Shown one piece after another: positions 8,103 through 15,591 of a stretch of DNA of 64,000 nucleotides. Position 1 is the stretch's first letter. Each line of letters opens with the position of its first letter. The DNA lies in assembly GCF_900105135.1 (NCBI RefSeq), contig NZ_LT629741.1, positions 2,829,001 to 2,893,000 on the forward strand, written 5' to 3'. A program made the position numbers and the translations under genes. The notes under the pieces were generated by a model. That model was not told the DNA's origin. It made no database searches and was given only the letters and a program-made list of their open reading frames with translations. Source of the DNA: Gramella sp. MAR_2010_147. Its GTDB lineage: Bacteria > Bacteroidota > Bacteroidia > Flavobacteriales > Flavobacteriaceae.

Positions 8103-8733
8103 TATTTAGTTGAAGTAGTCTTGATTGTGTAATAAGATCTGCAACATTGTCTACCTTTAATTTCTTCAGCAATCTTGTTTTATAGGTGCTTACTGTTTTC
8201 TCGTTAATATCCAGCGCTTCGGCGATATCTTTATTCCTCTTACCTGAGGAAAGTAAATTTAATACCTCAGTTTCTCTTGTAGAAAGCTTCTTGAATTTTG
8301 TAATTAAACTCTTACCTCTTGAGATGCCAGAGTTTAATTTTTCTGTAATATTCCTGTTTAGGTAAATTCCTCCACGGGCAACCTGGTAAATTGCTTTCTC
8401 TAAGGTTTCGTTGTCTGTATGTTTAGAAATATAACCAGCGGCTCCTGCCTTGATGGCACTTAAGGCATACATCTCTTCTGGGTGCGAACTAAAAATTAAG
8501 GTTTTAACCTCTGGAAATTCCTGTTTTATACGCCTAATAGCGTTGATCCCGTTAATTTGGGGAAGATCTAATTCTACGATCAAGACGTCTGGTGCATCTT
8601 TTTCTAACTGGTTAAAAAGCTGGGTTCCGCTTCCTACTCTTCCAGTTACCTGTAATGCCGGATTGTTTTGAAGTATACATTTTACACCCTCCAGAATGAT
8701 GGGGTGGTGATCTGCAATTAATACTCGATACAT
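8095..8733 (-). CDS. LuxR/NarL-type response regulator with atypical receiver
   Basis: DNA-binding regulator of 212 residues: receiver domain (1-118) and C-terminal LuxR-type helix-turn-helix (about 145-205, with LSTRETEVLNLLSSGKRNKDIAEAL). The receiver is unusual. The position that normally holds the phosphorylated Asp (D-x-x-[ML]-P) is Glu54 in VELDLPQINGI, and the second acidic-pocket residue is His9 in ADHHP. The conserved Lys (GYISK) remains. No histidine kinase gene is adjacent. It may be phosphorylation-independent. Downstream targets are unknown. Confidence 0.88.
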   Translation of the reverse strand: MYRVLIADHHPIILEGVKCILQNNPALQVTGRVGSGTQLFNQLEKDAPDVLIVELDLPQINGINAIRRIKQEFPEVKTLIFSSHPEEMYALSAIKAGAAGYISKHTDNETLEKAIYQVARGGIYLNRNITEKLNSGISRGKSLITKFKKLSTRETEVLNLLSSGKRNKDIAEALDINEKTVSTYKTRLLKKLKVDNVADLITQSRLLQLNTT

Positions 8734-8847
8734 GATTTTAAGTTAAAAACAAGTCCGGGGGTAACTCGTTGAGTTTAGTTTTGTTAACCTAAAATAATGC
8801 TTTGCCTTTTTATAAAGTGAAAGAGCTGTAGTTATTCGATAAGATGT

Positions 8848-9639
8848 CTATTTCTTTAGATGAACGGGTATTTCACATACCGGAATAGGAACCATTTTGT
8901 GTCTGTTGGCAGTGTTAAGCCTTTGATAAATATTAAAAACCTCTCGCTGTCTTCCTTCAAAATCCTGAGCAGTTTTTCCCTCTTCCATGCTTTTCATCGC
9001 CCATTCGAGTTCATCATAAGAAGCTCCTAGCTGATCTTCATCGCTTCTGCTGTCGCCAAATAATCCATCGGTAGGAGCGGCAAGCATGATTTCTTCAATA
9101 ATATTTAAATAATTGCCCAATTCGTAAACTTCACTTTTTAGAAGATCGGCTATAGGGCTAAGATCTACACCTCCGTCACCATATTTAGTGTAAAATCCTA
9201 CACCAAAATCCTCTACTTTATTTCCTGTGCCTGCAACCAGGTACTTGTGAAGTCCTGCAAAGTAATATAACGTGGTCATTCGTAATCTTGCTCTGGAATT
9301 GGCTAGGGCCAGGTCTAGAGAAGAGGTTTCCCTGTGTTGGGGCATACCGTCTTTGAACTGATCAAAAACAGGGGTAAGGTTAACTTCAAGGGTACTTACA
9401 TTAGCAAAATTATGCTGTAACTCAGAGATGTGTTTTCTAGCTCTGCTTATTTGGTTTTTGCCTTGATGAATGGGCATTTCAAGGGAAAGAGTAGGTAAAC
9501 CCGTTTTTGCGCATAATGTTGAAGTCACTGCAGAGTCAATTCCGCCGCTAACACCTATTACAAACCCATTCATATTGGCTTTTGTAGCATAATCTTTAAG
9601 CCAGTTTATAATGTGGTCAGCTACTTTTTCGATCGGCAT
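8848..9639 (-). CDS. nadE: NH3-dependent NAD+ synthetase
   Basis: Final step of NAD biosynthesis: ATP-dependent amidation of deamido-NAD+ using ammonia. 263 residues, the length of the ammonia-dependent form with no N-terminal glutaminase domain. The PP-loop is SGGIDSAV (about residues 30-37). RARLRMTTLYYFA, GTGNKVEDFGVGFYTKYGDG and DLSPIADLLKSEVY are family blocks lining the NaAD and ATP sites. It is transcribed divergently from gldB, 106 bases apart. Confidence 0.94.
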   Translation of the reverse strand: MPIEKVADHIINWLKDYATKANMNGFVIGVSGGIDSAVTSTLCAKTGLPTLSLEMPIHQGKNQISRARKHISELQHNFANVSTLEVNLTPVFDQFKDGMPQHRETSSLDLALANSRARLRMTTLYYFAGLHKYLVAGTGNKVEDFGVGFYTKYGDGGVDLSPIADLLKSEVYELGNYLNIIEEIMLAAPTDGLFGDSRSDEDQLGASYDELEWAMKSMEEGKTAQDFEGRQREVFNIYQRLNTANRHKMVPIPVCEIPVHLKK

Positions 9640-9643
9640 AATA

Positions 9644-9675
9644 TTGGGTGATTAAATTTGTAAATAATACCTTTG
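9644..9675 (+). promoter_or_regulatory. Promoter of gldB
   Basis: TTG (9644-9646), a 21-base spacer and TACCTTTG (9668-9675) match the TTG / TAnnTTTG consensus, about 70 bases upstream of the gldB start. Confidence 0.55.
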
Positions 9676-9680
9676 CCCAA

Positions 9681-9688
9681 CAAATCTA
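9681..9688 (-). promoter_or_regulatory. -7 element of nadE
   Basis: On the minus strand this is TAGATTTG (TAnnTTTG), 42 bases upstream of the nadE start. The -33 element is not obvious. It faces and overlaps the gldB promoter region. Confidence 0.4.
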
Positions 9689-9745
9689 ACACTTAAAGCC
9701 AATTTTTAAAAGGGACGGGCGTTAAAGCCTTCATAATAGAGAACT

Positions 9746-10705
9746 ATGCTGAAGAAATTATGGTTTTTACTGCTATTTGCAAGTCTGTTTTCCTGTAATA
9801 ATAATTCTGAAACCGAGGCTAAGATTGAAAAGATCGATGCAGATTTTGAATTGATTCGATTTGATCAAAAATTTTCCCAGGCTACAGAAGCAAATCTCCC
9901 AGAACTTAAATCTCAATATCCTTTCCTTTTTCCGGAACAATACCCAGATAGTGTCTGGATACAGAAGTTAAACGATAGTATTCAGGTGGAAATTAATGCT
10001 GAGGTAAACAAAGCCTACCCTCAGTTTACAGAGGAAAAAGATGATCTGCATGCCCTTTTTCAGCATGTGAAATATTATTTTCCAGATTTTCAGGTGCCAG
10101 ATGTAGTTACGGTGACTTCAGAAGTAGACTATAAAAATAAGATTATTTATACCGGTGAATACATGTTTGTCTCCCTCGATACGTACCTGGGAGAAGATCA
10201 TAAATTTTACGTAGGCTTACAGGAATATTTGAAGAAAAATTTCAGGAAAAATCAGATTGTTCCCGATGCTGCAGGGGAGATCGCTATGAAATATGTTCCA
10301 AAAGCGGAGTCCCGAACTTTTTTAGCGCATATGTTGTACTATGGAAAGATTTTGTATTTAAAGGATAGGTTTATTCCATTTAGAAGTGAAGAAGAAAAAA
10401 TAGGATATACAACTGCAGAGTTTGAATGGGCTCAGGCTAATGAAGACCAAATATGGAGGTATTTTATAGAGAATGAACTTATCTACGATACAGATTCTCA
10501 ATTATATACCAGGTTTTTGTATCCTGCACCTTTTTCTAAGTTTTATCTCCAGCTCGATGCGGAATCCCCGGCAAGATTAGGGCAATATATAGGCTGGAAC
10601 ATTGTTCGCGCTTACATGGATAAAAACGATGTTTCCATCAATAAAATGCTGAATACATCAGCTGAAGAAATTTTTAATAAAGCAAAATACAAACCCAAAA
10701 AATAA
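9746..10705 (+). CDS. gldB: Gliding motility lipoprotein GldB
   Basis: 319 residues with a lipoprotein signal (hydrophobic segment ending LFASLFSC, Cys at 17) followed by Asn residues. The rest shows the conserved GldB sequence: IDADFELIRFDQKF near the N-terminus, YPDSVWIQKLNDS, and a C-terminal ARLGQYIGWNIVRAYM block that recalls DUF2268-like proteins. GldB is required for surface gliding in Flavobacterium johnsoniae and is placed in the cell envelope; its biochemical role is unresolved. Its stop codon overlaps the gldC start by one base, so the pair is co-transcribed. Confidence 0.92.
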   Translation: MLKKLWFLLLFASLFSCNNNSETEAKIEKIDADFELIRFDQKFSQATEANLPELKSQYPFLFPEQYPDSVWIQKLNDSIQVEINAEVNKAYPQFTEEKDDLHALFQHVKYYFPDFQVPDVVTVTSEVDYKNKIIYTGEYMFVSLDTYLGEDHKFYVGLQEYLKKNFRKNQIVPDAAGEIAMKYVPKAESRTFLAHMLYYGKILYLKDRFIPFRSEEEKIGYTTAEFEWAQANEDQIWRYFIENELIYDTDSQLYTRFLYPAPFSKFYLQLDAESPARLGQYIGWNIVRAYMDKNDVSINKMLNTSAEEIFNKAKYKPKK

Positions 10706-11043
10706 TGTCTCAATTCAAAAAGTCTGAAATAAATATAGAAGTGGTTACAGATGAAAATCATGTGCCTGAAAATATCACCTGGAGTGCTCAGGATGGTAAT
10801 ATACACAAAGAAGAAGCAAAAGCTTTGATGCTATCAGTTTGGGATAGTAAAGATCAGGAAACGTTGAGAATAGATCTTTGGACTAAAGAAATGCCGGTAG
10901 ACGAAATGAAAAAGTTCTTCCATCAAACTTTAGTATCTATGAGTGACACCTATTTTAGAGCGACTCAGGATGACAAGATGCGCGATACCATGAAAGATTT
11001 TTGCGATTACTTTGCTGAAAAGACAGAGATCAAGAAGAGTTAA
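10705..11043 (+). CDS. gldC: Gliding motility protein GldC
   Basis: 112-residue soluble protein with no signal peptide. It matches GldC in size, in position immediately behind gldB (1-base overlap) and in sequence (SEINIEVVTDENHVPENITW; MKDFCDYFAEKTEI at the end). In F. johnsoniae GldC is needed for gliding; the molecular function is unknown. A further small gene follows with no gap, so this is likely a three-gene transcript. Confidence 0.92.
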   Translation: MSQFKKSEINIEVVTDENHVPENITWSAQDGNIHKEEAKALMLSVWDSKDQETLRIDLWTKEMPVDEMKKFFHQTLVSMSDTYFRATQDDKMRDTMKDFCDYFAEKTEIKKS

Positions 11044-11403
11044 TTGGAAAAGCTCATTTTTGTATATAATTCTGATTCTGGTAAATTGAATGCTATTATG
11101 GGTTCACTTCATAAAGTGGTGAATCCATCTACTTATTCCTGCAAATTATGTGAGCTTACCTATGGCACATTTCACGAACGAACAGCCTGGAAAAAATTTA
11201 GAGAAAACCTTGATTTGGAAACCGAGTTTCTTCATAAGGATGAATTTCAGAAGTTATATGCTTCAAAATTTGGTCATAAGTTTGAGTTCCCTGTTATTTT
11301 GGTGCAAACTAATAAGGGCATCGAGGTGCTAATTTCCAATAAAGAATTTTCAGAGATCAATAATTTGGAGGTTTTAATCAAAACCATAAAAAGACATCTT
11401 TAA
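11044..11403 (+). CDS. Conserved small protein of the gldBC transcript
   Basis: 119 residues beginning with TTG directly after the gldC stop (zero spacing), so translation is probably coupled. It contains CKLCELTYGTF (a CxxC pair near residues 33-36), EKLIFVYNSDSGKLNA at the N-terminus and PVILVQTNKGIEVLIS. The CxxC and beta-alpha pattern suggest a small thiol or metal site, but no known family could be assigned; database labels such as GTPase for similar proteins lack a P-loop here. The 3' end overlaps the convergent lipoprotein gene by 4 bases. Confidence 0.7.
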   Translation: MEKLIFVYNSDSGKLNAIMGSLHKVVNPSTYSCKLCELTYGTFHERTAWKKFRENLDLETEFLHKDEFQKLYASKFGHKFEFPVILVQTNKGIEVLISNKEFSEINNLEVLIKTIKRHL

Positions 11404-12101
11404 GGGAAAAACAAATTCCAATTATGTTTGTCCAAATGTTGTACAAATCCCGAAGCAGCATTTTCACCGTTTCGAATCAGTGTTTCTCCATTCGATTTTA
11501 TTAAAGCGTAAGATCCGTTGCATGTGGGGTGTTTAAAGATGCTGTTTCTAAAAAAATTATGTTTGTCTAGAAAAAAATATTCTTCCTTAGGTGAAGATGT
11601 GTTAGAGAGTTTGATTCCTCCCTCAAAGAAAACTAGAAATATGACGTTTGGATAATTTTTTTCGATGTACTCCACCCAGGGTTGCATCCAGTTTTTTCGC
11701 TCCAGGACCCTTTTCTTATCCCAGGTGTTCATCTCTTTCACCTCTAATCCATAAGTACATAAATCATTTAAGTAGTTATAGTTTATGAGAAAAATGGTAG
11801 TGTCACTTATTTTTCTATTGGTAACTGACTCAATTTGCTTTTTTATTAGTTGGTACTTTACCTCATAAGTATAATATTCATAATTATGAAGTTGTGCGAC
11901 CCTACCACTATCTTTATCATAGTAATCCCATCTGGAAAAGCTTTGATCTCTATCTCGCCAGCTTTCTAAGAATTTATTTTTTCTTATACTATCTCCATCC
12001 TTATCTTGATAATATTTTGGTTTTTGGAGATGTAAGGGGGTATTGCAGGAATAAAAAAATAGAGTGATTATATAAATGAAAAATATTTCGTTTAATTTCA
12101 T
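11400..12101 (-). CDS. Hypothetical lipoprotein
   Basis: 233 residues with a lipoprotein signal peptide (IIFFIYIITLFFYSC-like, Cys at about 19). The mature part is rich in Tyr, Lys and Asp with no recognisable domain. Features such as SDTTIFLINYNYLNDLCTYGLEV and WMQPWVEYIEKNYPNVIFLVFFEGG look like a secreted alpha/beta protein. It is convergent with the gldBC transcript and stands alone. Base composition is a little more AT-rich than its neighbours. Function unknown. Confidence 0.65.
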   Translation of the reverse strand: MKLNEIFFIYIITLFFYSCNTPLHLQKPKYYQDKDGDSIRKNKFLESWRDRDQSFSRWDYYDKDSGRVAQLHNYEYYTYEVKYQLIKKQIESVTNRKISDTTIFLINYNYLNDLCTYGLEVKEMNTWDKKRVLERKNWMQPWVEYIEKNYPNVIFLVFFEGGIKLSNTSSPKEEYFFLDKHNFFRNSIFKHPTCNGSYALIKSNGETLIRNGENAASGFVQHLDKHNWNLFFP

Positions 12102-12236
12102 AAATGATAAAAAAGTAGCTAATGGTAGGGCAAGCAGAATAATTTCTAGCTCCTAAATTAAAAGAAAAGTATCAAATTCCAAAAATACCCTAAGAATGCG
12201 ACAAACGGATTTTTTATTAGTATATAAAAGTGTTTG

Positions 12237-12845
12237 CTAAATATAGGTTTTTAGCTGGCCGTTTACGCTATCTATATACTCCAGGATATCTTCCTGTCCC
12301 AGTTTTGAAGTTGCCGAAGTAATGAAATACTCGGGTATTTCTTCCCAACTCTCTAGCATTTCAGCTTTATAGTTCTCAATATTTTTTTCGAGTACTTTGT
12401 CTTTTAGCTTATCTGCTTTTGTGAAAATGATGCAAAAAGGAATATTGTGGGTGCCCAGCCATTGCATAAATTCCATATCTATAGGTTGAGGTTTATGCCT
12501 GGAATCTATTAACACAAAAGCGCAGATCATTTGCTCCCTTTTTTCAAAATAAGCAGTGATAAATTTTTGAAAGACTTTTTTAGTAGATTTTGAAACCTGG
12601 GCATAACCATAACCCGGTAGATCTACTAAATGCCAGTTATTATTGATCAAAAAATGATTGATCAATTGGGTCTTTCCAGGTTTTGCTGAAGTTTTTGCAA
12701 GAGCCTTTCTGCCTGTAAGCATGTTGATTAAGGAAGACTTTCCAACATTACTCCTGCCAATAAAAGCATATTCTGGCAGTGTGCTGTTAGGGCACTGATC
12801 AACTTTGGAGTTGCTCACTACAAATTCAGCAGTCTTAATTTTCAT
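12237..12845 (-). CDS. engB: Ribosome-biogenesis GTPase EngB/YsxC
   Basis: Essential TrmE-Era-type GTPase that assists 50S subunit assembly. 202 residues: G1 GRSNVGKSS (about 31-39), G2 region with PGKTQLINHF, G3 DLPGYG, G4 TKAD and the G5-like ITSATS. The length agrees with the family. It is 10 bases downstream of the alpha/beta hydrolase gene on the same strand, so probably the second gene of a two-gene transcript. Confidence 0.95.
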   Translation of the reverse strand: MKIKTAEFVVSNSKVDQCPNSTLPEYAFIGRSNVGKSSLINMLTGRKALAKTSAKPGKTQLINHFLINNNWHLVDLPGYGYAQVSKSTKKVFQKFITAYFEKREQMICAFVLIDSRHKPQPIDMEFMQWLGTHNIPFCIIFTKADKLKDKVLEKNIENYKAEMLESWEEIPEYFITSATSKLGQEDILEYIDSVNGQLKTYI

Positions 12846-12855
12846 AAAAATTATT

Positions 12856-13620
12856 TTAGATCTCTCGCTGTTTTAGCCAGTCATGAAATACCTGGTTGAA
12901 TTCTTCCGGATGCTCCATCATGGCAGCATGGCCACATTTGTCTATCCAGTAAAGATCTGAATCTGGTAAAAGACGTTGAAAATCTTCAGCGACTTCAGGC
13001 GGCGTTACCGTGTCATTTTCACCCCAGATAATACAGGTAGGTGTCTTCATGTTTGGAAGATCCTTTGCCATATTATGACGAATGGCGCTTTTTGCAATAG
13101 CCAGGGTTTTAACCAGTTTATTACGGTCGCTTACGGTATTATAAACTTCATCCACGATCTCTTTTGTAGCAACTTCAGGATCGTAAAAAACAGCTTCCGC
13201 TTTCTTTTTGATAAAATCGTAGTCACCACGTCTGGGGTAACTTTCTCCCATGGCATTTTCATAAAGACCGGAACTCCCGGTGATAACAAGTGCCTGGACT
13301 ACCTCAGGAAACATTTTTGTTGCTAATAGCGCAATATGACCTCCTAGTGAATTACCAAGAAGGATCACATTATCATATCCTTTAAAATCAATAAATTCTT
13401 TTAAGTATTTAGCAAATGTCCCTACACTGGTTTTTAAAAGTGACATCGAGTAAAGTGGCAATTCCGGGATTAGAACTTTGTATCCCTTTTCCGGAAAATA
13501 ATTAACTACACCATCAAAATTACTGAGCCCGCCCATAAGTCCGTGAAGAATAACAATCGGTGTTCCTTCGCCTTTTTCAAGATATGTGAATTTCCCCTCC
13601 TGCCTTAAGTGATCTTTCAT
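12856..13620 (-). CDS. Alpha/beta hydrolase
   Basis: 254 residues of the alpha/beta-hydrolase fold, cytosolic (no signal peptide). Oxyanion-hole HGLMGG (about 26-31), nucleophile elbow GNSLGG (Ser91), acid Asp in GENDTVTP and His in CGHAAMMEHPEEF form a complete triad. A lid-like helical insert occupies about 115-190. Substrate unknown; similar genes beside engB in Bacteroidota are annotated only as hydrolases. Probably heads a transcript with engB; a TATATTTG -7 element lies at 13646-13653 on the minus strand. Confidence 0.88.
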   Translation of the reverse strand: MKDHLRQEGKFTYLEKGEGTPIVILHGLMGGLSNFDGVVNYFPEKGYKVLIPELPLYSMSLLKTSVGTFAKYLKEFIDFKGYDNVILLGNSLGGHIALLATKMFPEVVQALVITGSSGLYENAMGESYPRRGDYDFIKKKAEAVFYDPEVATKEIVDEVYNTVSDRNKLVKTLAIAKSAIRHNMAKDLPNMKTPTCIIWGENDTVTPPEVAEDFQRLLPDSDLYWIDKCGHAAMMEHPEEFNQVFHDWLKQREI

Positions 13621-13645
13621 TGATAGCCTTTGCGGTTAGCAATCG

Positions 13646-13653
13646 CAAATATA
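13646..13653 (-). promoter_or_regulatory. -7 element of the hydrolase-engB transcript
   Basis: Minus-strand TATATTTG, 26 bases upstream of the hydrolase start; no clear -33 TTG at 17-23 bases. Confidence 0.4.
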
Positions 13654-13827
13654 GCGATTTCGATACAAGTATAATCATTTTTGAGCAACTGCAAAGGCTT
13701 TTCTGCGATGTGGGAAAATTATAATCACCATGTTTTTTTAACCAAATTTCTCCCGTTTTATCATCGATTTTCAAATTCCTGAATCCTAAGTAAATAGCTC
13801 TATTTAAAAGGTTTTCAAATACATACG

Positions 13828-13876
13828 GTGGTAAAACTTATCAACATTGTGGTAAAAAGTGGTAAATTGTGGTAAT
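13828..13876 (+). promoter_or_regulatory. MraZ-type operator: phased GTGGTAA repeats
   Basis: Four direct copies of GTGGTAA(A/T) start at 13828, 13849, 13859 and 13869. The last three are spaced exactly 10 bp, one helical turn, as in the known MraZ binding arrays (TGGG-like boxes at 10-bp period in E. coli). The array runs up to the -7 element of the mraZ promoter, so an MraZ ring bound here would block transcription. Confidence 0.75.
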
Positions 13877-13884
13877 ATTTTCAA

Positions 13885-13892
13885 TATATTTG
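13885..13892 (+). promoter_or_regulatory. -7 element of the division/cell-wall cluster
   Basis: TATATTTG matches TAnnTTTG, 19 bases before the mraZ start codon. A TTG at 13867-13869 lies 15 bases upstream, inside the GTGGTAA repeats. Confidence 0.5.
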
Positions 13893-13910
13893 GCTCTATA
13901 AAGCTTAACC

Positions 13911-14378
13911 GTGATAAATTTAATTGGGACATACGAATGTAAAGTCGATGCGAAAGGCCGATTGATGGTGCCTTCAGCATTGAAAAAGCAATTGGCTCCC
14001 ATGATGCAGGAAGGTTTTGTGATTAAAAGAGCAGTTTTTCAAAACTGTCTGGAGCTTTACCCGATGGAAGAGTGGAATGTGTTGATGAAAAAAATGAACG
14101 GGTTAAACAGGTTCAAGAAAAAAAACAATGATTTTATAAGAAGGTTTACTGCCGGGGTGAAAACTGTTGAGGTTGACACCAACGGCAGATTGTTAATTCC
14201 TAAAGATCTGGTTGGTTTTGCCGGAATTGAGAAAGAGATCGTTCTTTCTTCAGCAATTAACATTGTAGAGATTTGGGATAAAGATAAGTATGAACAAACC
14301 CTTGATGCTTCTTCAGATGATTTCGCAGATCTGGCTGAAGAGGTGATGGGAAATGATGATTTTGATGAAATATCATAA
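13911..14378 (+). CDS. mraZ: Transcriptional regulator MraZ
   Basis: DNA-binding repressor of the division and cell-wall cluster, forming ring-shaped oligomers. 155 residues with two tandem SpoVT/AbrB-like halves: GTYECKVDAKGRLMVPSALK (about 4-23) and VEVDTNGRLLIPKDLVGFA (about 84-102). The start is GTG at 13911. It lies directly downstream of four GTGGTAA boxes that fit its operator. The 3' end overlaps rsmH by 14 bases, coupling the two. Confidence 0.95.
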   Translation: MINLIGTYECKVDAKGRLMVPSALKKQLAPMMQEGFVIKRAVFQNCLELYPMEEWNVLMKKMNGLNRFKKKNNDFIRRFTAGVKTVEVDTNGRLLIPKDLVGFAGIEKEIVLSSAINIVEIWDKDKYEQTLDASSDDFADLAEEVMGNDDFDEIS

Positions 14379-15261
14379 TCCGGTTCTTTTAAAAGAGTCT
14401 GTTGATGGTCTTGAAATAAAACCTGACGGAGTCTATGTGGATGTGACTTTTGGAGGTGGGGGTCATTCTAAAGCGATTTTAGAACAACTTGGGTCTGAAG
14501 GAAAGCTTTATGCTTTTGATCAGGATAAGGACGCTCTCGAAAATAAGATAGACGATGATCGGTTTACACTTATTAATGAAAACTTCAGATTTCTAAAGCG
14601 TTTTTTGAGATTTTATGGTGTAAAGAAGGTTGATGGGATTCTTGGTGATTTTGGGGTTTCCTCCCATCAGTTCAATGAAGCTGAAAGAGGGTTTTCTACC
14701 AGATTCGATGCGAAACTGGACATGAGGATGAACCAGGGAGATAAGTTGAGTGCCTATGAGGTGATCAATGAATATGAAGAAGAGCAATTGAAAAAAATGT
14801 TCTACGCATATGCAGACCTTAAGAATGCTCCTAAACTGGCCAGGACGATTGTTTCAGAAAGAAAAAACAATCCAATCGAAACCAGTGAACAGTTAAATGA
14901 GTTATTGAAGCCTTTGTTGTTTAAAGGGAAAGAAAATAAGATCCTGGCGCAGATCTATCAGGCGATACGAATAGAGGTGAATCAGGAAATTGAAGTTCTT
15001 AAAGAGTTTTTGCTGCAGACCGAAGCGATTTTGAAGCCGGGCGGAAGGCTCAGTTTGATCTCTTATCATTCATTGGAAGATAGATTAGTAAAAAGGTATA
15101 TAAGGAGTGGTTTGTTTGAAGGGGAGCCTGAGAAAGATATGTATGGAAATATTTCAGTCCCATTTAAAAAAGTAAACGGATTGATAATTCCGTCAAAAGA
15201 AGAAATCAAAGCGAATAACAGGGCCAGAAGTGCCAAATTAAGGGTGGCAAGAAAGTTATAA
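14365..15261 (+). CDS. rsmH: 16S rRNA (cytosine1402-N4)-methyltransferase RsmH
   Basis: SAM-dependent methyltransferase that modifies C1402 of 16S rRNA in the decoding centre. About 298 residues. The start at 14365 gives MKYHNPVLLKESVDGL, the family N-terminus; an in-frame ATG 12 bases earlier is less likely. SAM motif VDVTFGGGGHS, GILGDFGVSSHQ and the C-terminal LISYHSLEDRLVKRY and NNRARSAKLRVA signatures are present. Overlaps mraZ; a 6-base gap precedes the ftsL-like gene. Confidence 0.96.
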   Translation: MKYHNPVLLKESVDGLEIKPDGVYVDVTFGGGGHSKAILEQLGSEGKLYAFDQDKDALENKIDDDRFTLINENFRFLKRFLRFYGVKKVDGILGDFGVSSHQFNEAERGFSTRFDAKLDMRMNQGDKLSAYEVINEYEEEQLKKMFYAYADLKNAPKLARTIVSERKNNPIETSEQLNELLKPLLFKGKENKILAQIYQAIRIEVNQEIEVLKEFLLQTEAILKPGGRLSLISYHSLEDRLVKRYIRSGLFEGEPEKDMYGNISVPFKKVNGLIIPSKEEIKANNRARSAKLRVARKL

Positions 15262-15267
15262 AAGACA

Positions 15268-15585
15268 ATGAAAAAAGGTTTTTACAACATACTGAAAGCG
15301 AATTTTCTTATCAGTGAAGATGCTGTAAAAAACTGGCGTTTTATTGTTTTCTGTACGGTGCTGGCTATAGTGATGATCGCGAGTTCACATAGTGCAGAAC
15401 AGAAAGTTCATCAAATAGCGAGATTGAATAATGAAGTGAGAGAGTTAAGAAGTGAATTTGTTGAAAGACGTTCAGATCTTATGAAAATTAAGATGGAGTC
15501 TACCATTACTGAAAAAATGGTAGAAAAAGGGATAGGGCCTTCAGAAACCCCACCCAATAAAATAAGAGTGATAATAAAAGATTAA
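15268..15585 (+). CDS. ftsL: FtsL-like cell division protein
   Basis: 105-residue bitopic protein with an N-terminal cytosolic part, one transmembrane helix (about 25-43, RFIVFCTVLAIVMIASS) and a short periplasmic coiled coil (IARLNNEVRELRSEFVERRSD). Sequence similarity to E. coli FtsL is not visible. The assignment rests on size, topology and position between rsmH and ftsI, where Bacteroidota carry an FtsL-like gene. It would act in the FtsQLB-type divisome subcomplex. Confidence 0.82.
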   Translation: MKKGFYNILKANFLISEDAVKNWRFIVFCTVLAIVMIASSHSAEQKVHQIARLNNEVRELRSEFVERRSDLMKIKMESTITEKMVEKGIGPSETPPNKIRVIIKD

Positions 15586-15591
15586 CCTGCA

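Noticed and set aside
13577..13774. Minus-strand ORF of 65 codons in the gap before mraZ
   Set aside because: Overlaps the hydrolase start, no family similarity, and contains the hydrolase promoter element.
13828..13876. Short direct repeats considered as a CRISPR remnant
   Set aside because: Repeat unit is only 8 bases with 10-bp period, no spacers or cas genes; position before mraZ explains it.
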